Positions 25,911 to 34,833 of a stretch of 64,000 nucleotides of DNA are shown here, one piece after another. The notes beneath the pieces are model-generated. The model worked only from the letters and a program-made list of their open reading frames with translations, had not been told where the DNA came from and searched no databases. The stretch comes from Candidatus Ornithospirochaeta avicola (GTDB lineage: Bacteria > Spirochaetota > Spirochaetia > Sphaerochaetales > Sphaerochaetaceae). The stretch is taken from positions 62,001 through 126,000 of the forward strand of contig DXHU01000005.1 of assembly GCA_019113245.1 (NCBI GenBank). Direction: 5' to 3'. Each line of letters opens with the position of its first letter. Position 1 is the first letter of the stretch. The position numbers were made by a program, and so were the translations under genes.

Positions 25911-26273
25911 GGGGGTGTTTTGGTTTCGACTAGCTTTGCTAGGTCATGGACTGCAGACCAAGAGCTGACTTGTAAAACCGGCGCAAAAAATTAAATGCAA
26001 AGAAAGAAGACGACAACGTCGAAACTCTTGCTTTTGCTGCTTAATTAAACGCAGCATGGGGAAGGCGGAGATGCTTCCGCTCTGCATTCCCTAACAGACA
26101 AAGGAAGCTTTTTTGCTCATAAGGGCCGTATGAGTCGAAGAAAAACAGGTCATATCTTTTCTTTACGTTTGTTGCTTTACCGATAGATTAGAGAAAATTT
26201 AGAAACAGCAACTAAGCCTGTAGACGTTCATGGATAGACTGTTAGGACGGGAGTTCGAGTCTCCCCACCTCCA
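25911..26273 (+). ncRNA. ssrA: Transfer-messenger RNA (tmRNA), one-piece form
   Basis: Rescues stalled ribosomes with SmpB and tags the nascent chain for proteolysis. The 5-prime end GGGGGTG with TTTTGGTTTCGAC pairs with 3-prime CACCTCC, including the usual G-U at position 3; the T arm is GGGAG-TTCGAGT-CTCCC at 26249-26265. The discriminator A is 26273 and CCA is not encoded. The tag frame starts at GCA 25997 and reads AKKEDDNVETLAFAA, with stop TAA 26042-26044; the hydrophobic end LAFAA fits ClpXP-type tags. A TetR-type gene starts 17 bases after the 3-prime end with no terminator between. Confidence 0.97.
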
Positions 26274-26290
26274 AAAGACAGAGGATGAAT

Positions 26291-26851
26291 ATGGACAAAA
26301 GAATAAGGCTTACCAAGAGCAAGCTTAAAAAGACACTTTTAGATCTGCTTTGCAGAATGAACATGGAAGATGTCACTATTTCAACACTTTGCCGAGAGGC
26401 CGGAGTGAACAGAAATACATTCTACAGCCATTATTCCTCTGTTGATGAGATATTCAAAGAAGTTCTTTCTGAGTTCACGCAAAGTATCAGCGAGAGCCTT
26501 ACCGAGTCCTTGGAGAAGGGAATAATCACAGGGCTTGAGGATCTTCTGCTGAACATTCTCTCGCTTATTGAGAAGAACAGGTCAATGTGCATACTCATTT
26601 TCTCTGATACTTCAAAAAGCTTTTTAAAAAACGTTCTCTCAGCTCTTCTTCCTTATACAAAGTCAGTATGGCAGGAGCAGCTTCCGCTTAATTCTGAATA
26701 TGCCCAGATTGTATATACATACATATCCGGCGGCGCAATAAGCGTTATTGAAGAGTGGGTGAAGAGCAATTTCGCCATCAAGAAAGAAGAAGTTGCATTG
26801 GTGCTTGAAAAGATCATTCTAAACGGACAGAAAGCATTCATAAACGCATGA
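26291..26851 (+). CDS. TetR-family transcriptional regulator
   Basis: About 186 residues. The N-terminal DNA-binding domain is clear: basic MDKRIRLTKSKLKKTL, then the helix-turn-helix in VTISTLCREAGVNRNTFYSHY. The start resembles the subgroup with the DhaS-like C-terminal domain (the N-R-x-T-F-Y-x-H-Y form). The C-terminal ~120 residues are helical and would bind an unknown ligand. ATG 26285 touches the GAGG directly; ATG 26291 has it at 6 bases and is preferred. The ribosome site begins 8 bases after the tmRNA 3-prime end, so it probably shares the tmRNA transcript. It converges with smpB with 4 bases between stops. Confidence 0.88.
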   Translation: MDKRIRLTKSKLKKTLLDLLCRMNMEDVTISTLCREAGVNRNTFYSHYSSVDEIFKEVLSEFTQSISESLTESLEKGIITGLEDLLLNILSLIEKNRSMCILIFSDTSKSFLKNVLSALLPYTKSVWQEQLPLNSEYAQIVYTYISGGAISVIEEWVKSNFAIKKEEVALVLEKIILNGQKAFINA

Positions 26852-26855
26852 ATGC

Positions 26856-27317
26856 CTAATAGTTCATTTCCCTCAGCTGTCTTCTTGCATCGATTTTAAG
26901 ATCTTTTTCCTTTATAGCTTCTTTTTTGTCCCTGACATTCTTTCCGCGAGCAAGGGCGATGTTCATCTTTACAAGATTCCCCTTTATGTAAATTGAAAGA
27001 GGCACTATTGTCAGGCCTTTCTCGTTGACTTTTCTTGTAAACTTCTTTATCTCATCCTTATGTGCAAGAAGCATTCTCTTCCTGTCACTTTCATGGTTGA
27101 AGATATTGCCGTGGCTGTACGGCTGAATAATGAAGCCGGTCAGGATAAGCTTCCCGTCCTTTGGAATAATATAGCTGTCAGAAAAAGAGACGCGTCCCTC
27201 GCGGACGGATTTTACCTCAGTTCCAACCAGTGATATACCGCATTCAAGCTCTTCAAGAATCTCGTAATTGAAATATGCTTTCTTGTTCTTCTGTACTAAT
27301 TTTATATCCTTGCTCAT
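26856..27317 (-). CDS. smpB: SsrA-binding protein SmpB
   Basis: OB-fold protein that carries tmRNA to stalled ribosomes. About 153 residues. Motifs: NKKAYFNYEILEELECGISLVGTEVKS, LTGFIIQPYSHGN and the C-terminal ALARGKNVRDKKEAIKEKD that reaches into the empty mRNA channel. The frame is open to 27356, but ATG 27317 gives the family start MSKDIKLVQKNKKA and overlaps the stop of the upstream gene by 4 bases (ATGA), so it is translationally coupled. Its RNA partner ssrA is ~600 bases away on the other strand. Confidence 0.97.
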   Translation of the reverse strand: MSKDIKLVQKNKKAYFNYEILEELECGISLVGTEVKSVREGRVSFSDSYIIPKDGKLILTGFIIQPYSHGNIFNHESDRKRMLLAHKDEIKKFTRKVNEKGLTIVPLSIYIKGNLVKMNIALARGKNVRDKKEAIKEKDLKIDARRQLREMNY

Positions 27318-28660
27318 AATATCTCGCAGACTCTGAATCCCATGTACTCGCTGCACATGTTTTTTCCGCTGGTGCCAACAGTGTCTATAGTAATTTCATC
27401 TGGATTGTTTATCCAGCTTCCTCCTTTGATGATTATATCAAGGCAAGGATTGTCAAATGAAGATATAAGTGAATAATCAAGGCATCTCATGTTTTTCAGA
27501 TATGCTGTATCCGTCATCTCCCAGAGTCCCCCGAGTGCTGATGAGAGCTTTTCACTTTCATTCTTGTAATTCAGGGAAAGAGAATATTCATTGCTGTTTG
27601 ATGAGGCAACCATATAAAGTATCTCGCTTGGAAGAGAATAATCTGTGCCGTTTTTTTCATTGATGTAGTCAATATAGGCATTTGCGGCATAGTAGCTTAT
27701 GTTCCTTATTCCGCTTGTGTTGTTTATCCTGCTGTTCAGCGTAATTCCTTCAAGATAATATTCATCAACAAGACCTTTTTCAATAAGAGAAGATCTGTTT
27801 GAAACGCTCCACTCGGGATTATCCTCGACAAAAACAGAATAATCGTTTACAGTAACAGGCCTCTTGCTTATTCTGAAAGAAGGATAGGCAATTTTGTTTT
27901 CTCCAATAAGGATCTCTCCTTCTTCAAAATAAAGAAAATCTCCGTCATCTAGATAGGGACTAATCGGAGAGATGGATATTTCCACATTTTTATCATAAAT
28001 TTCAGGATCTATTGAGAATGCAATGCTTATTCCTTTTTCTTCAAGATATGAAACAGAGAGAAGAAGATCGTTCATAAGCTCTTCTGTTGCTATCTGAGCA
28101 TATGCAAAATATAGCGCGCTGTTTATTTCTTCTTCTGTAAGAGAAAGAGAAACGGCATCATATGCAAAATCGCTGATAAGAGGGCGCATTCTGAATACAT
28201 TTGAATAGCCTGTTATCTTTGCCTCTTCAGAAATTTCAGAACAGAATGTGCCAATAACAGTCTTTTTCAGCTCATCTGTGCTTTGTGCAGCAATTTCAAT
28301 TTCCTTAACACGTTTATGAAAAAGAGTGAAGAACACAGGATGGGAGACATCAATGCTCTGGGAATACAGATACACTCCTTCCTTATAGTAAGAAAGCTCA
28401 TGCTCTCCGGAGGAGACAAAATAAAGGCTTCCTTCACTTGAGCCAAGATATTTTCCGTCAAGAAGAATGCCTGTATCACTTAAATTGGATGAGAATGTCA
28501 GATACTCTCCGCCTTTGATTATGCCGGGAAGCATGAAAAGAAGGAAAAAGAGAAGCAGGAATACAGCAATTGTCGAAAGCAGTATATATAGGCCCGGTCT
28601 CATCCCGAAATGAGGCTTGAGTTTTACAGGTTCGACTTCCGGAAGTTTCTTTTTATTCAT
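27314..28660 (-). CDS. Membrane-anchored protein with PEGA-like and formylglycine-generating-enzyme-like domains, likely non-catalytic
   Basis: About 448 residues from ATG 28660. A short basic cytoplasmic N-terminus is followed by one transmembrane helix (~residues 22-47), a PEGA-like strand domain (GILLDGKYLGSSEGSLYFV), a middle region of ~140 residues, and a C-terminal SUMF1/FGE-type domain: FRISKRPVTVNDYSVFV, YYAANAYIDYINE, GGLWEMTDTAY, IKGGSWINNPDE and EYMGFRVCE. The Cys pair that follows GGS in true FGEs is absent (I-N-N-P instead), so enzymatic activity is unlikely. No ribosome site precedes 28660; the frame is open to 28723. Operon with smpB. Confidence 0.75.
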   Translation of the reverse strand: MNKKKLPEVEPVKLKPHFGMRPGLYILLSTIAVFLLLFFLLFMLPGIIKGGEYLTFSSNLSDTGILLDGKYLGSSEGSLYFVSSGEHELSYYKEGVYLYSQSIDVSHPVFFTLFHKRVKEIEIAAQSTDELKKTVIGTFCSEISEEAKITGYSNVFRMRPLISDFAYDAVSLSLTEEEINSALYFAYAQIATEELMNDLLLSVSYLEEKGISIAFSIDPEIYDKNVEISISPISPYLDDGDFLYFEEGEILIGENKIAYPSFRISKRPVTVNDYSVFVEDNPEWSVSNRSSLIEKGLVDEYYLEGITLNSRINNTSGIRNISYYAANAYIDYINEKNGTDYSLPSEILYMVASSNSNEYSLSLNYKNESEKLSSALGGLWEMTDTAYLKNMRCLDYSLISSFDNPCLDIIIKGGSWINNPDEITIDTVGTSGKNMCSEYMGFRVCEIL

Positions 28661-28725
28661 AAATGAAAGGGTAATAATCATTTTTTTTCTTGTCAACTTT
28701 CCTTTAGTAGTGTACTTTTTCATTT
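28661..28725. promoter_or_regulatory. Divergent promoter region between the FGE-like gene and lepB
   Basis: This 65-base gap must hold both promoters. TTGTCA on the plus strand (28690-28695) and TTGACA on the minus strand (28696-28691) overlap almost completely. A plus-strand -10-like TGTACT (28711-28716) is 15 bases further on. The minus -10 is weak (TATTAC at 14 bases). Neither gene has a visible Shine-Dalgarno. Confidence 0.4.
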
Positions 28726-29718
28726 ATGGACAGATTTCTTACGGCAATAGAGAGGAAAGCAGAAGGCTATCTGACAAGAAGAAAGCAGAAAAAGCTTTAT
28801 TACAAGGAAAAGAGAAAAGGTATTTTCTGGGAAATCTATTCCTGGCTTGATGCTCTTGTCTTTGCTGTTTTCTGGGTGATAATCATCAACCAGTATCTGT
28901 TCCAGTTTTTCTTGATTCCTTCCCCGAGCATGGTCAGCACTCTCAATGTCGGAGACCGTGTAGCAGTTATCAAGAACGCATATGGCTATGAGCTTTATCC
29001 TGCAGGAAAGAAGGTGCTTACATTAAACAGGAGAGTCGAGCGTGATGATATCATCACATTCTATAATCCTGAATACGACTCAAAGGGACCTGTATTCGAT
29101 CTGATGAGTCAGATAATCTTCATGGGCACTCTTTCGCTTGTGAACATAGACAAGAATCCTGATGGGACTGTTGCTGAGCGCCTTTATGTAAAGCGTGCTG
29201 TAGGCTTTCCATATGATGAGATAAAGTTCATCGAAGGCGATGTTTATATCAAGCCATCGGGATTTTCTTCATTTATTTCAGAAGATGAGTTCAGAAGAGA
29301 AAATAATCTGGAGGATGGAATTAAAAGGAGTGTGGATAAAAATCTCTATCCGGCTCTTGATGCTTATTCAGCTCTTCTTGCATATGATGAGCTTGGACTC
29401 TTAAACTACGCGCCTCAATACCTTTTGACCAGATATTCAGCTCTTGAAAGCATCGGCTATGTGTTTGACCAGTACCAAGGAGAAAGCAGCAAGGCAAGAA
29501 TGGCTTATCTTCTTTCCCCTCATGACAGCGGGAAAAGAAGCGCATACTCATCCTACGAAAGGGGAATCTATGTTCCAGAAGATCATGTGCTCCCGCTAGG
29601 CGACAACAGAGATAACTCTAGGGACGGAAGGTACTTCGGCCCTGTAAGTGAAAGCTCAATAAACGGAAAAGTTGTCTTCCGTTTCTGGCCTCTTTCATCA
29701 ATAAGCAGAATCAGATGA
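28726..29718 (+). CDS. lepB: Signal peptidase I
   Basis: Membrane serine protease that cleaves signal peptides of exported proteins. 330 residues. One N-terminal membrane segment (~38-60), then the catalytic Ser in IPSPSMVSTL and the catalytic Lys in YVKRAVGFPYDEI, where the usual P-G-D is P-Y-D. A ~110-residue insert follows, then the C-terminal GDNRDNSRDGRYFGPV. The N-terminal 35 residues are strongly basic. No ribosome site is seen upstream of ATG 28726. Its stop overlaps hemW (ATGA). Confidence 0.94.
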   Translation: MDRFLTAIERKAEGYLTRRKQKKLYYKEKRKGIFWEIYSWLDALVFAVFWVIIINQYLFQFFLIPSPSMVSTLNVGDRVAVIKNAYGYELYPAGKKVLTLNRRVERDDIITFYNPEYDSKGPVFDLMSQIIFMGTLSLVNIDKNPDGTVAERLYVKRAVGFPYDEIKFIEGDVYIKPSGFSSFISEDEFRRENNLEDGIKRSVDKNLYPALDAYSALLAYDELGLLNYAPQYLLTRYSALESIGYVFDQYQGESSKARMAYLLSPHDSGKRSAYSSYERGIYVPEDHVLPLGDNRDNSRDGRYFGPVSESSINGKVVFRFWPLSSISRIR

Positions 29719-30833
29719 TTGATTTCACCCGGCCTCTTTCACTATATATTCATTTTCCTTTCTGCAGGAGAAAATGCGGATACTGTGCATTTTATTCACT
29801 TCCAAGATTATCCTATGACGATGAGACTGTTGAAAAATATGTAAATAAAATCCTTTCTGATTTAGACAGCCTTAATGAAATCTGGGGCAGGGGATACAGG
29901 ACAATATATCTTGGGGGAGGAAATCCTGTTCTTGCCGGCATAGACAACATAAACAGGATTCTTGATAAAGCTTATGAAAAAGGGCTTCCAGAAGAGGTGA
30001 CAATCGAGATAAATCCGGAGGATATCAGCAGGCAAAGAATCAGAAATCTTGCTTATGTGACAAGAGTCAGCACAGGAATCCAGAGCTTTGATGAAAAAGC
30101 CCTTGCCGTGCTTGAAAGAGCTTCCAGCAGAGATGAGAATATCAGGGCGCTTGAAATTCTGAAAGAAGAAGGAATCAACTTCAATGCAGATTTAATCACT
30201 TCAGTTCCATCACTTGATCCTTCAGTAACTGTCAGAGACATAGAAATAATTTCGCATTTCACTCCACCTCATATTTCCTTTTATTCCCTGCAGTATGAAG
30301 AGGGGACAAGAATGTATGAATTGAGTGGAAAAAGGGATGAGGAATATGAGGAAAAGTGCATAAGAAATGGCTGGAGCAGGCTTTCAGATCTTGGCTATGA
30401 GCACTATGAGATTTCGAATTTTGCAATTGGAGAAAAATACAGCCTTCATAATCTGAATTATTGGGCTCTCGGGCAATATGCAGGACTCGGACCTTCAAGC
30501 GAGAGTTCTTTTGGATACAGAAATATTACATCGGTGAGAAATAGCCAGAGCGTTTTTGAATATATTAGTGAAAGTGTTTACGAAAAGGAAAGTCTTTCTG
30601 CTTCCCAGTCTGTCTGTGAATATCTTCTTACAGCTCTCAGGACCAAGTGGGGAATAGATAAGGATGAATTTTTCAGACGTTTTGATTTGTCTTTTGATGA
30701 AGTATTCAATAATGCTCTAAGCAATATAGATAATCGAATGTATATCGACAGCAGAAAGTCATTCAGATTGAATGAGGAAGGCTTTCTTTTTTCTGATGCT
30801 GTTATCTCATCCCTTGCAATGGCTGTATTGTAG
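29715..30833 (+). CDS. hemW: HemW-like radical SAM protein (heme chaperone/coproporphyrinogen oxidase family)
   Basis: 372 residues. The radical-SAM motif CRRKCGYCAF (Cys17/21/24) lacks the fourth Cys of HemN oxidases (Cys is replaced by Phe), which points to HemW, a heme-binding chaperone, rather than a coproporphyrinogen dehydrogenase. Further blocks: TIYLGGGNPVL, EINPEDISRQRIRNL, STGIQSFDEKAL, FNADLITSVPSL and HYEISNFA. A C-terminal winged-helix-like HemN_C region closes the protein. ATGA overlap with lepB. Confidence 0.9.
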   Translation: MIDFTRPLSLYIHFPFCRRKCGYCAFYSLPRLSYDDETVEKYVNKILSDLDSLNEIWGRGYRTIYLGGGNPVLAGIDNINRILDKAYEKGLPEEVTIEINPEDISRQRIRNLAYVTRVSTGIQSFDEKALAVLERASSRDENIRALEILKEEGINFNADLITSVPSLDPSVTVRDIEIISHFTPPHISFYSLQYEEGTRMYELSGKRDEEYEEKCIRNGWSRLSDLGYEHYEISNFAIGEKYSLHNLNYWALGQYAGLGPSSESSFGYRNITSVRNSQSVFEYISESVYEKESLSASQSVCEYLLTALRTKWGIDKDEFFRRFDLSFDEVFNNALSNIDNRMYIDSRKSFRLNEEGFLFSDAVISSLAMAVL

Positions 30834-30840
30834 AATACTG

Positions 30841-30870
30841 TTGACTGAATTTTTTCCTTTATGATAGATT
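30841..30870 (+). promoter_or_regulatory. Candidate promoter of the yebC-ruvCAB-queA operon
   Basis: TTGACT (30841-30846) and TAGATT (30865-30870), spacer 18. The leader would be about 35 bases and contains GAGGT at 30899-30903 as ribosome site. Confidence 0.5.
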
Positions 30871-30911
30871 AACAGGGTACAAACTTAGTTTATCTCAGAG
30901 GTATTATTTTT

Positions 30912-31652
30912 ATGTCAGGCCACAGCAAATGGGCAACTATCAAACATAAGAAAGGCGCACTTGATGCAAAGCGCGGTCAGAAATTCACAAAACTCATCAA
31001 GGAGATCAGCGTCGCAGCAAAGATGGGCGGCGGAGATCCGGATTCGAATGCAAGACTCAGAACAGCCATTTTGAAGGCCAGAGCTGAGAACATGCCTAAA
31101 GACAATATCGACAGGGCAATCAAGAAAGGAAGCGGCGAGCTTGGTGCTACCAGCTTCTATGAACTCACATATGAAGGATATGCTCCAGGCGGAGTTGCAA
31201 TTATCATCGACACTCTTACTGACAACAAGAACAGGACTGCAGCTGATGTCAGAAGCACGCTGACAAAGCTTGGTGGATCGCTGGGGGCAACAGGATGTGT
31301 CAGCTACATGTTCCAGACTAAGGGCGTAATCACATATGATGCATCAAAATACTCAGAAGAAGAGATTCTCGAGGCGGCTCTTGAAAACGGAGCAGAGGAT
31401 GTAGTCAACGAAGACGGGGTTATTGAAGTAACTACAACTCCATCAGATTTTGCAACAGTCCTTGAGGCTATGCAGAAAGCAGGTTTTGAGCAGGAGAGTG
31501 CGGATATAGATAAGGTTGCAGACCAGATGGTTACACTTGACAACGAGAAGGCAAACAAGGTTCTCAAGATTGTCGAGCGCCTTGAAGACCTTGATGATGT
31601 CCAGAAGGTTTCTACAAACCTTGAGCTTCCGGATGATTTTGAAGAGGAGTAA
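30912..31652 (+). CDS. yebC: YebC/PmpR-family protein (TACO1-like)
   Basis: 246 residues. The start MSGHSKWATIKHKKGALDAK is the family signature; the middle has KARAENMPKDNIDRAIKKG and YEGYAPGGVAIIID, the end LEDLDDVQKVSTNLELP. Family members act as DNA-binding regulators or, as more recently shown, help ribosomes through difficult sequences such as polyproline. It heads the ruvC-ruvA-ruvB-queA run, a very common bacterial neighbourhood. GAGGT ribosome site is 8 bases upstream. Confidence 0.96.
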   Translation: MSGHSKWATIKHKKGALDAKRGQKFTKLIKEISVAAKMGGGDPDSNARLRTAILKARAENMPKDNIDRAIKKGSGELGATSFYELTYEGYAPGGVAIIIDTLTDNKNRTAADVRSTLTKLGGSLGATGCVSYMFQTKGVITYDASKYSEEEILEAALENGAEDVVNEDGVIEVTTTPSDFATVLEAMQKAGFEQESADIDKVADQMVTLDNEKANKVLKIVERLEDLDDVQKVSTNLELPDDFEEE

Positions 31653-31655
31653 GAT

Positions 31656-32147
31656 TTGATTATCCTTGGGCTTGATCCGGGACTTGCTACTACAGGCTGG
31701 GGAATAGTGGAATTTGATGGCCATGTCACCCGGCCTGTTTCTTTTGGAGTGCTCAGGACAAAAGCACATACAGAGCTCAGCGAAAGGATATTTGAGCTGG
31801 GAAAAGATCTCAGAACCCTTGTGGATAAATTCTCAGTCGATGTGTGCTCAATTGAAGATATCTATTTTGCCAGAAACATAACAAGTGCAGTTCCTGTTGC
31901 AAAAGTAATCGGAGCATTCTCATATGTTCTTAAGGATATCGGCATTCCTTCATATTTCTACTCGCCTCTTCAGATAAAGATGGCGGTGACTGGAACCGGA
32001 ACAGCAGATAAAAGACAGGTGCAGGAACTTGTTAAGCTCCATCTTCATTTGAAGGAAATCCCAAAGCCAGATCATGCCGCTGATGCGCTTGCGGACTGTC
32101 TGTGCTATATTAACTATGACTACAATAAGAGGTTGAATCTTGATTAA
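31656..32147 (+). CDS. ruvC: Holliday junction resolvase RuvC
   Basis: Dimeric endonuclease that cuts Holliday junctions in the RuvABC complex. 163 residues. Catalytic acids are visible: Asp in ILGLDPGLATTGWG, Glu in CSIEDIYFARN, and the C-terminal His-Asp pair in KPDHAADALADCLC. The start is TTG 31656 with GGAG 6 bases upstream, 3 bases after the yebC stop; an ATG is not available before the essential GLDPG motif. Overlaps ruvA by 8 bases. Confidence 0.95.
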   Translation: MIILGLDPGLATTGWGIVEFDGHVTRPVSFGVLRTKAHTELSERIFELGKDLRTLVDKFSVDVCSIEDIYFARNITSAVPVAKVIGAFSYVLKDIGIPSYFYSPLQIKMAVTGTGTADKRQVQELVKLHLHLKEIPKPDHAADALADCLCYINYDYNKRLNLD

Positions 32148-32763
32148 CGCTATTAACGGGCAACTGGTATCAACAGGGGAAAGCAGCATTATCATCTCCA
32201 CTGCATCGGGAATGGAGTATTTTCTTGAATGCAGCGGCAATACTGTCTTTGATATCCTTTCTTTAAGCGATGAGAAGAAAAAGAATTTAAGAGTCCTCAC
32301 TTACTTCATACACCGCGAGGATGCGATGCTTCTTTACGGCTTTTCGACAGAGGACGAAAGAAAATGCTTTAAGGAGCTTCTGAGTGTAAACGGTATCGGT
32401 GCAAAAGGAGCGCTCAAAATACTCTCAAGCATTAGAGTGAAAGATTTCATTGCTCTTCTGGACAAGCAGGATGTGAAGACCCTTTCCAAGATTCCGGGAA
32501 TCGGGGGAAAGACTGCACAGAAGCTTATTCTCCAGCTTAAGAATGTCCTTGTAATGGATGAGGAAATTGAAAGCACTGAAAGGAAAACAAGATCTTTTGA
32601 GTTTGCCGACCTTGTTGACTCTTGTGTCGAGATGGGTCATGAGAGAAAAAGAGTGAGAGACAGAATTGATAGTCTTATGAAAGAAAATGAAGTGAAGATG
32701 AAAGATATGTCTCATGAGGAAAAAGAGCGCTTCTTATTCGCACTCATAATCAAGGAGAAATGA
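32140..32763 (+). CDS. ruvA: Holliday junction branch migration complex subunit RuvA
   Basis: Junction-binding tetramer subunit that loads RuvB. 207 residues. N-terminal OB domain ([29 protein letters not shown]), central double HhH ([17 protein letters not shown] and [20 protein letters not shown]), and a C-terminal UBA-like domain that binds RuvB. TTG 32140 is the start with AAGAGG 7 bases upstream; overlaps ruvC by 8 bases. Two TTG starts in a row (ruvC, ruvA) may keep their output low relative to ruvB. Confidence 0.95.
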   Translation: MINAINGQLVSTGESSIIISTASGMEYFLECSGNTVFDILSLSDEKKKNLRVLTYFIHREDAMLLYGFSTEDERKCFKELLSVNGIGAKGALKILSSIRVKDFIALLDKQDVKTLSKIPGIGGKTAQKLILQLKNVLVMDEEIESTERKTRSFEFADLVDSCVEMGHERKRVRDRIDSLMKENEVKMKDMSHEEKERFLFALIIKEK

Positions 32764-33827
32764 TGGCCATAGACTTTGAGAAGAATTTTGATGAGCTTGA
32801 GGTTGCTGATGATAAGCTCATGAAGAAGGAATTTGATGAGGAGATGGACAGGCAGGAGAATATCCTGCGCCCACAGCATATTGAGGATTTTCAAGGGCAG
32901 GAAAGCCTTAAGGAGAACCTCAAGGTCTTCATTTCTGCTGCAAGGGCAAGAGGAGAGGCCCTGGATCATACATTCATCGTAGGACCTCCAGGCCTTGGAA
33001 AGACGACGCTTGCAAGCATTATTGCAAATGAGATGCACTCAGAAATCAGGATGACAAGCGCTCCTGCACTCGATAAGCCGAAAGACCTTGCTGGAATACT
33101 TACAAACCTCAGCGAGAATTCAATATTCTTTATCGATGAAATACACCGTCTGAAGCCTGTGATTGAGGAAATGCTCTATATTGCAATGGAGGATTTTGAA
33201 ATTGACTGGGTAATCGGGCAGGGAGTTGCAGCGCGTACAATGCGTGTTCCTCTTCCTCACTTCACTTTAATCGGCGCAACAACAAAGGCCGGAAGCGTAT
33301 CTTCCCCTCTTGCAAGCCGTTTTGGAATAAACTTCCATATCGATTTCTATTCTCCTGAAGAGCTTAAGGACATAATAAAGAGGAGTGCAAAAATACTTGG
33401 CGCTAAGATTACAGATGATGCGACAAAACTTCTTGCTTCCTCCAGCCGGGGAACTCCGAGAATTGCAAACAGACTTTTGAGAAGACTGCGCGATTATGCA
33501 TATGTGCTTTCTGACGGTGTCATTACAAAAGAGACTGTGTCAGAGGGTCTTGAAAGACTTGGAATCGATGAGAACGGACTTGAGAAGATGGACCGCCAGA
33601 TTCTCAGAACAATAATTGAATTCTATGACGGAGGACCTGTAGGAGCTGAGACATTAAGCATCTCTGTCGGAGAAGCTGTTGAGTCCCTTGAGGATTATTA
33701 CGAGCCTTATCTGATACAGCAGGGCTATTTAAAGCGTACAATGCGCGGGCGCTGTGTGACAGAAAAGGCTTACAGACTTTTGAACATCAAAGGAAAAGGA
33801 AATGCTGACCAGGGATTTTTATTTTGA
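32763..33827 (+). CDS. ruvB: Holliday junction branch migration helicase RuvB
   Basis: AAA+ motor that drives branch migration. About 354 residues. Walker A GPPGLGKT (~74-81), Walker [11 protein letters not shown], sensor [18 protein letters not shown] and the Arg finger region, with a C-terminal winged helix ([17 protein letters not shown]). Two adjacent ATGs exist at 32760 and 32763; the second has AGGAG at the better spacing of 5 bases. It lies directly at the ruvA stop and overlaps queA by 26 bases. The N-terminal ~25 residues are unusually acidic for RuvB. Confidence 0.97.
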   Translation: MAIDFEKNFDELEVADDKLMKKEFDEEMDRQENILRPQHIEDFQGQESLKENLKVFISAARARGEALDHTFIVGPPGLGKTTLASIIANEMHSEIRMTSAPALDKPKDLAGILTNLSENSIFFIDEIHRLKPVIEEMLYIAMEDFEIDWVIGQGVAARTMRVPLPHFTLIGATTKAGSVSSPLASRFGINFHIDFYSPEELKDIIKRSAKILGAKITDDATKLLASSSRGTPRIANRLLRRLRDYAYVLSDGVITKETVSEGLERLGIDENGLEKMDRQILRTIIEFYDGGPVGAETLSISVGEAVESLEDYYEPYLIQQGYLKRTMRGRCVTEKAYRLLNIKGKGNADQGFLF

Positions 33828-34833
33828 TCTTCCAGAAAATCTTATTGCACAGTATCCGGCAGAAAAGAGAGGAGAGGACCGTCTTCTTTTTCTAGATAAG
33901 AAAACAGGCGAGTACAAAGATTACATGATGAGAGACTTTCCTTCTCTGATTGATGAAGATACTGTGATTGTTGTCAACAACAGCAAGGTAAGGAAGGCAA
34001 GGGTATTTGCAAATAAGGAAAGCGGGGCTAAGGTAGAGTTTCTCTTTCTGAAGAAAAATGAAGACAACAGCTGGAAGGCGATGGTAAGCAAGAGCAAGAG
34101 GCAGAAGGAAGGAGATCTTTATACATTCATAGATGGAAATGAGTCTCTTGCTGCTCATATTTCCTCCTCCAATGAGGACGGGACAAAGAATGTTGTCTTT
34201 GAAAAAGATATTGATGAATCCTTTTTTGAGAAATTCGGCCATGTTCCTCTTCCCCCATACATAAAGAGAGAGGACTCTTTTTCCGATGAGTCCAGATACC
34301 AGACAGTTTATGCAAAGAAAGAGGGAAGCGTTGCCTGTCCGACAGCGGGACTGCATTTTACGAATGCACTTATGGACGAGGTGAGAAAGAAAGGCATAAA
34401 GATCTATGAAGTCACTCTTCATGTTGGGGCTGGAACATTCCTTCCTGTTAGAAGCAAAAACATTGAGGACCATCATATGCACACAGAGCATTTTGAGATA
34501 GAGCCTTCTGTCTTTGATGCTTTAAACAGGGCAAAGGAAGAGAAAAAGAAGATTCTTGCAATCGGAACAACAAGCACAAGGACTCTTGAAAGCGCATCAT
34601 CAGCTGAAGGAAGGCTTATAAGAAAATACGGAGAGACAGATATCTTCATAAAGCCAGGGTATGAATTCTGCTTTGTAGATGAGCTTTTGACAAATTTCCA
34701 TACACCTGAGTCAACTCTTCTGATGCTTGTGTCAGCCCTTGCAGGAAAGGAAAATATATTCTCTGCATACCGTCATGCAATAGAGGAGGGCTATCATTTT
34801 TACAGCTATGGCGATGCGATGCTTATAAAGTGA
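33802..34833 (+). CDS. queA: S-adenosylmethionine:tRNA ribosyltransferase-isomerase QueA
   Basis: Makes epoxyqueuosine from 7-aminomethyl-7-deazaguanine in tRNA. 343 residues. Motifs: [24 protein letters not shown] at the start, [40 protein letters not shown] and [18 protein letters not shown]. Start ATG 33802 has an AAAAGGA just upstream inside ruvB. Its 3-prime end overlaps the convergent tmk gene by 11 bases. Together with tgt in this window it covers two steps of queuosine modification. Confidence 0.97.
   Translation: MLTRDFYFDLPENLIAQYPAEKRGEDRLLFLDKKTGEYKDYMMRDFPSLIDEDTVIVVNNSKVRKARVFANKESGAKVEFLFLKKNEDNSWKAMVSKSKRQKEGDLYTFIDGNESLAAHISSSNEDGTKNVVFEKDIDESFFEKFGHVPLPPYIKREDSFSDESRYQTVYAKKEGSVACPTAGLHFTNALMDEVRKKGIKIYEVTLHVGAGTFLPVRSKNIEDHHMHTEHFEIEPSVFDALNRAKEEKKKILAIGTTSTRTLESASSAEGRLIRKYGETDIFIKPGYEFCFVDELLTNFHTPESTLLMLVSALAGKENIFSAYRHAIEEGYHFYSYGDAMLIK

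Noticed and set aside
25857-26290. tRNA gene at the tmRNA locus
   Set aside because: The T-arm and acceptor sequence belong to the tRNA-like domain of tmRNA; there is no anticodon arm, and no other tRNA was seen in the window.
27314-28660. Active formylglycine-generating enzyme
   Set aside because: The catalytic Cys pair expected after the GGS motif is absent and no sulfatase gene is nearby.
33892-34491. 199-residue open frame on the minus strand
   Set aside because: It lies wholly inside queA, has no ribosome site and no recognisable protein features; queA is certain.
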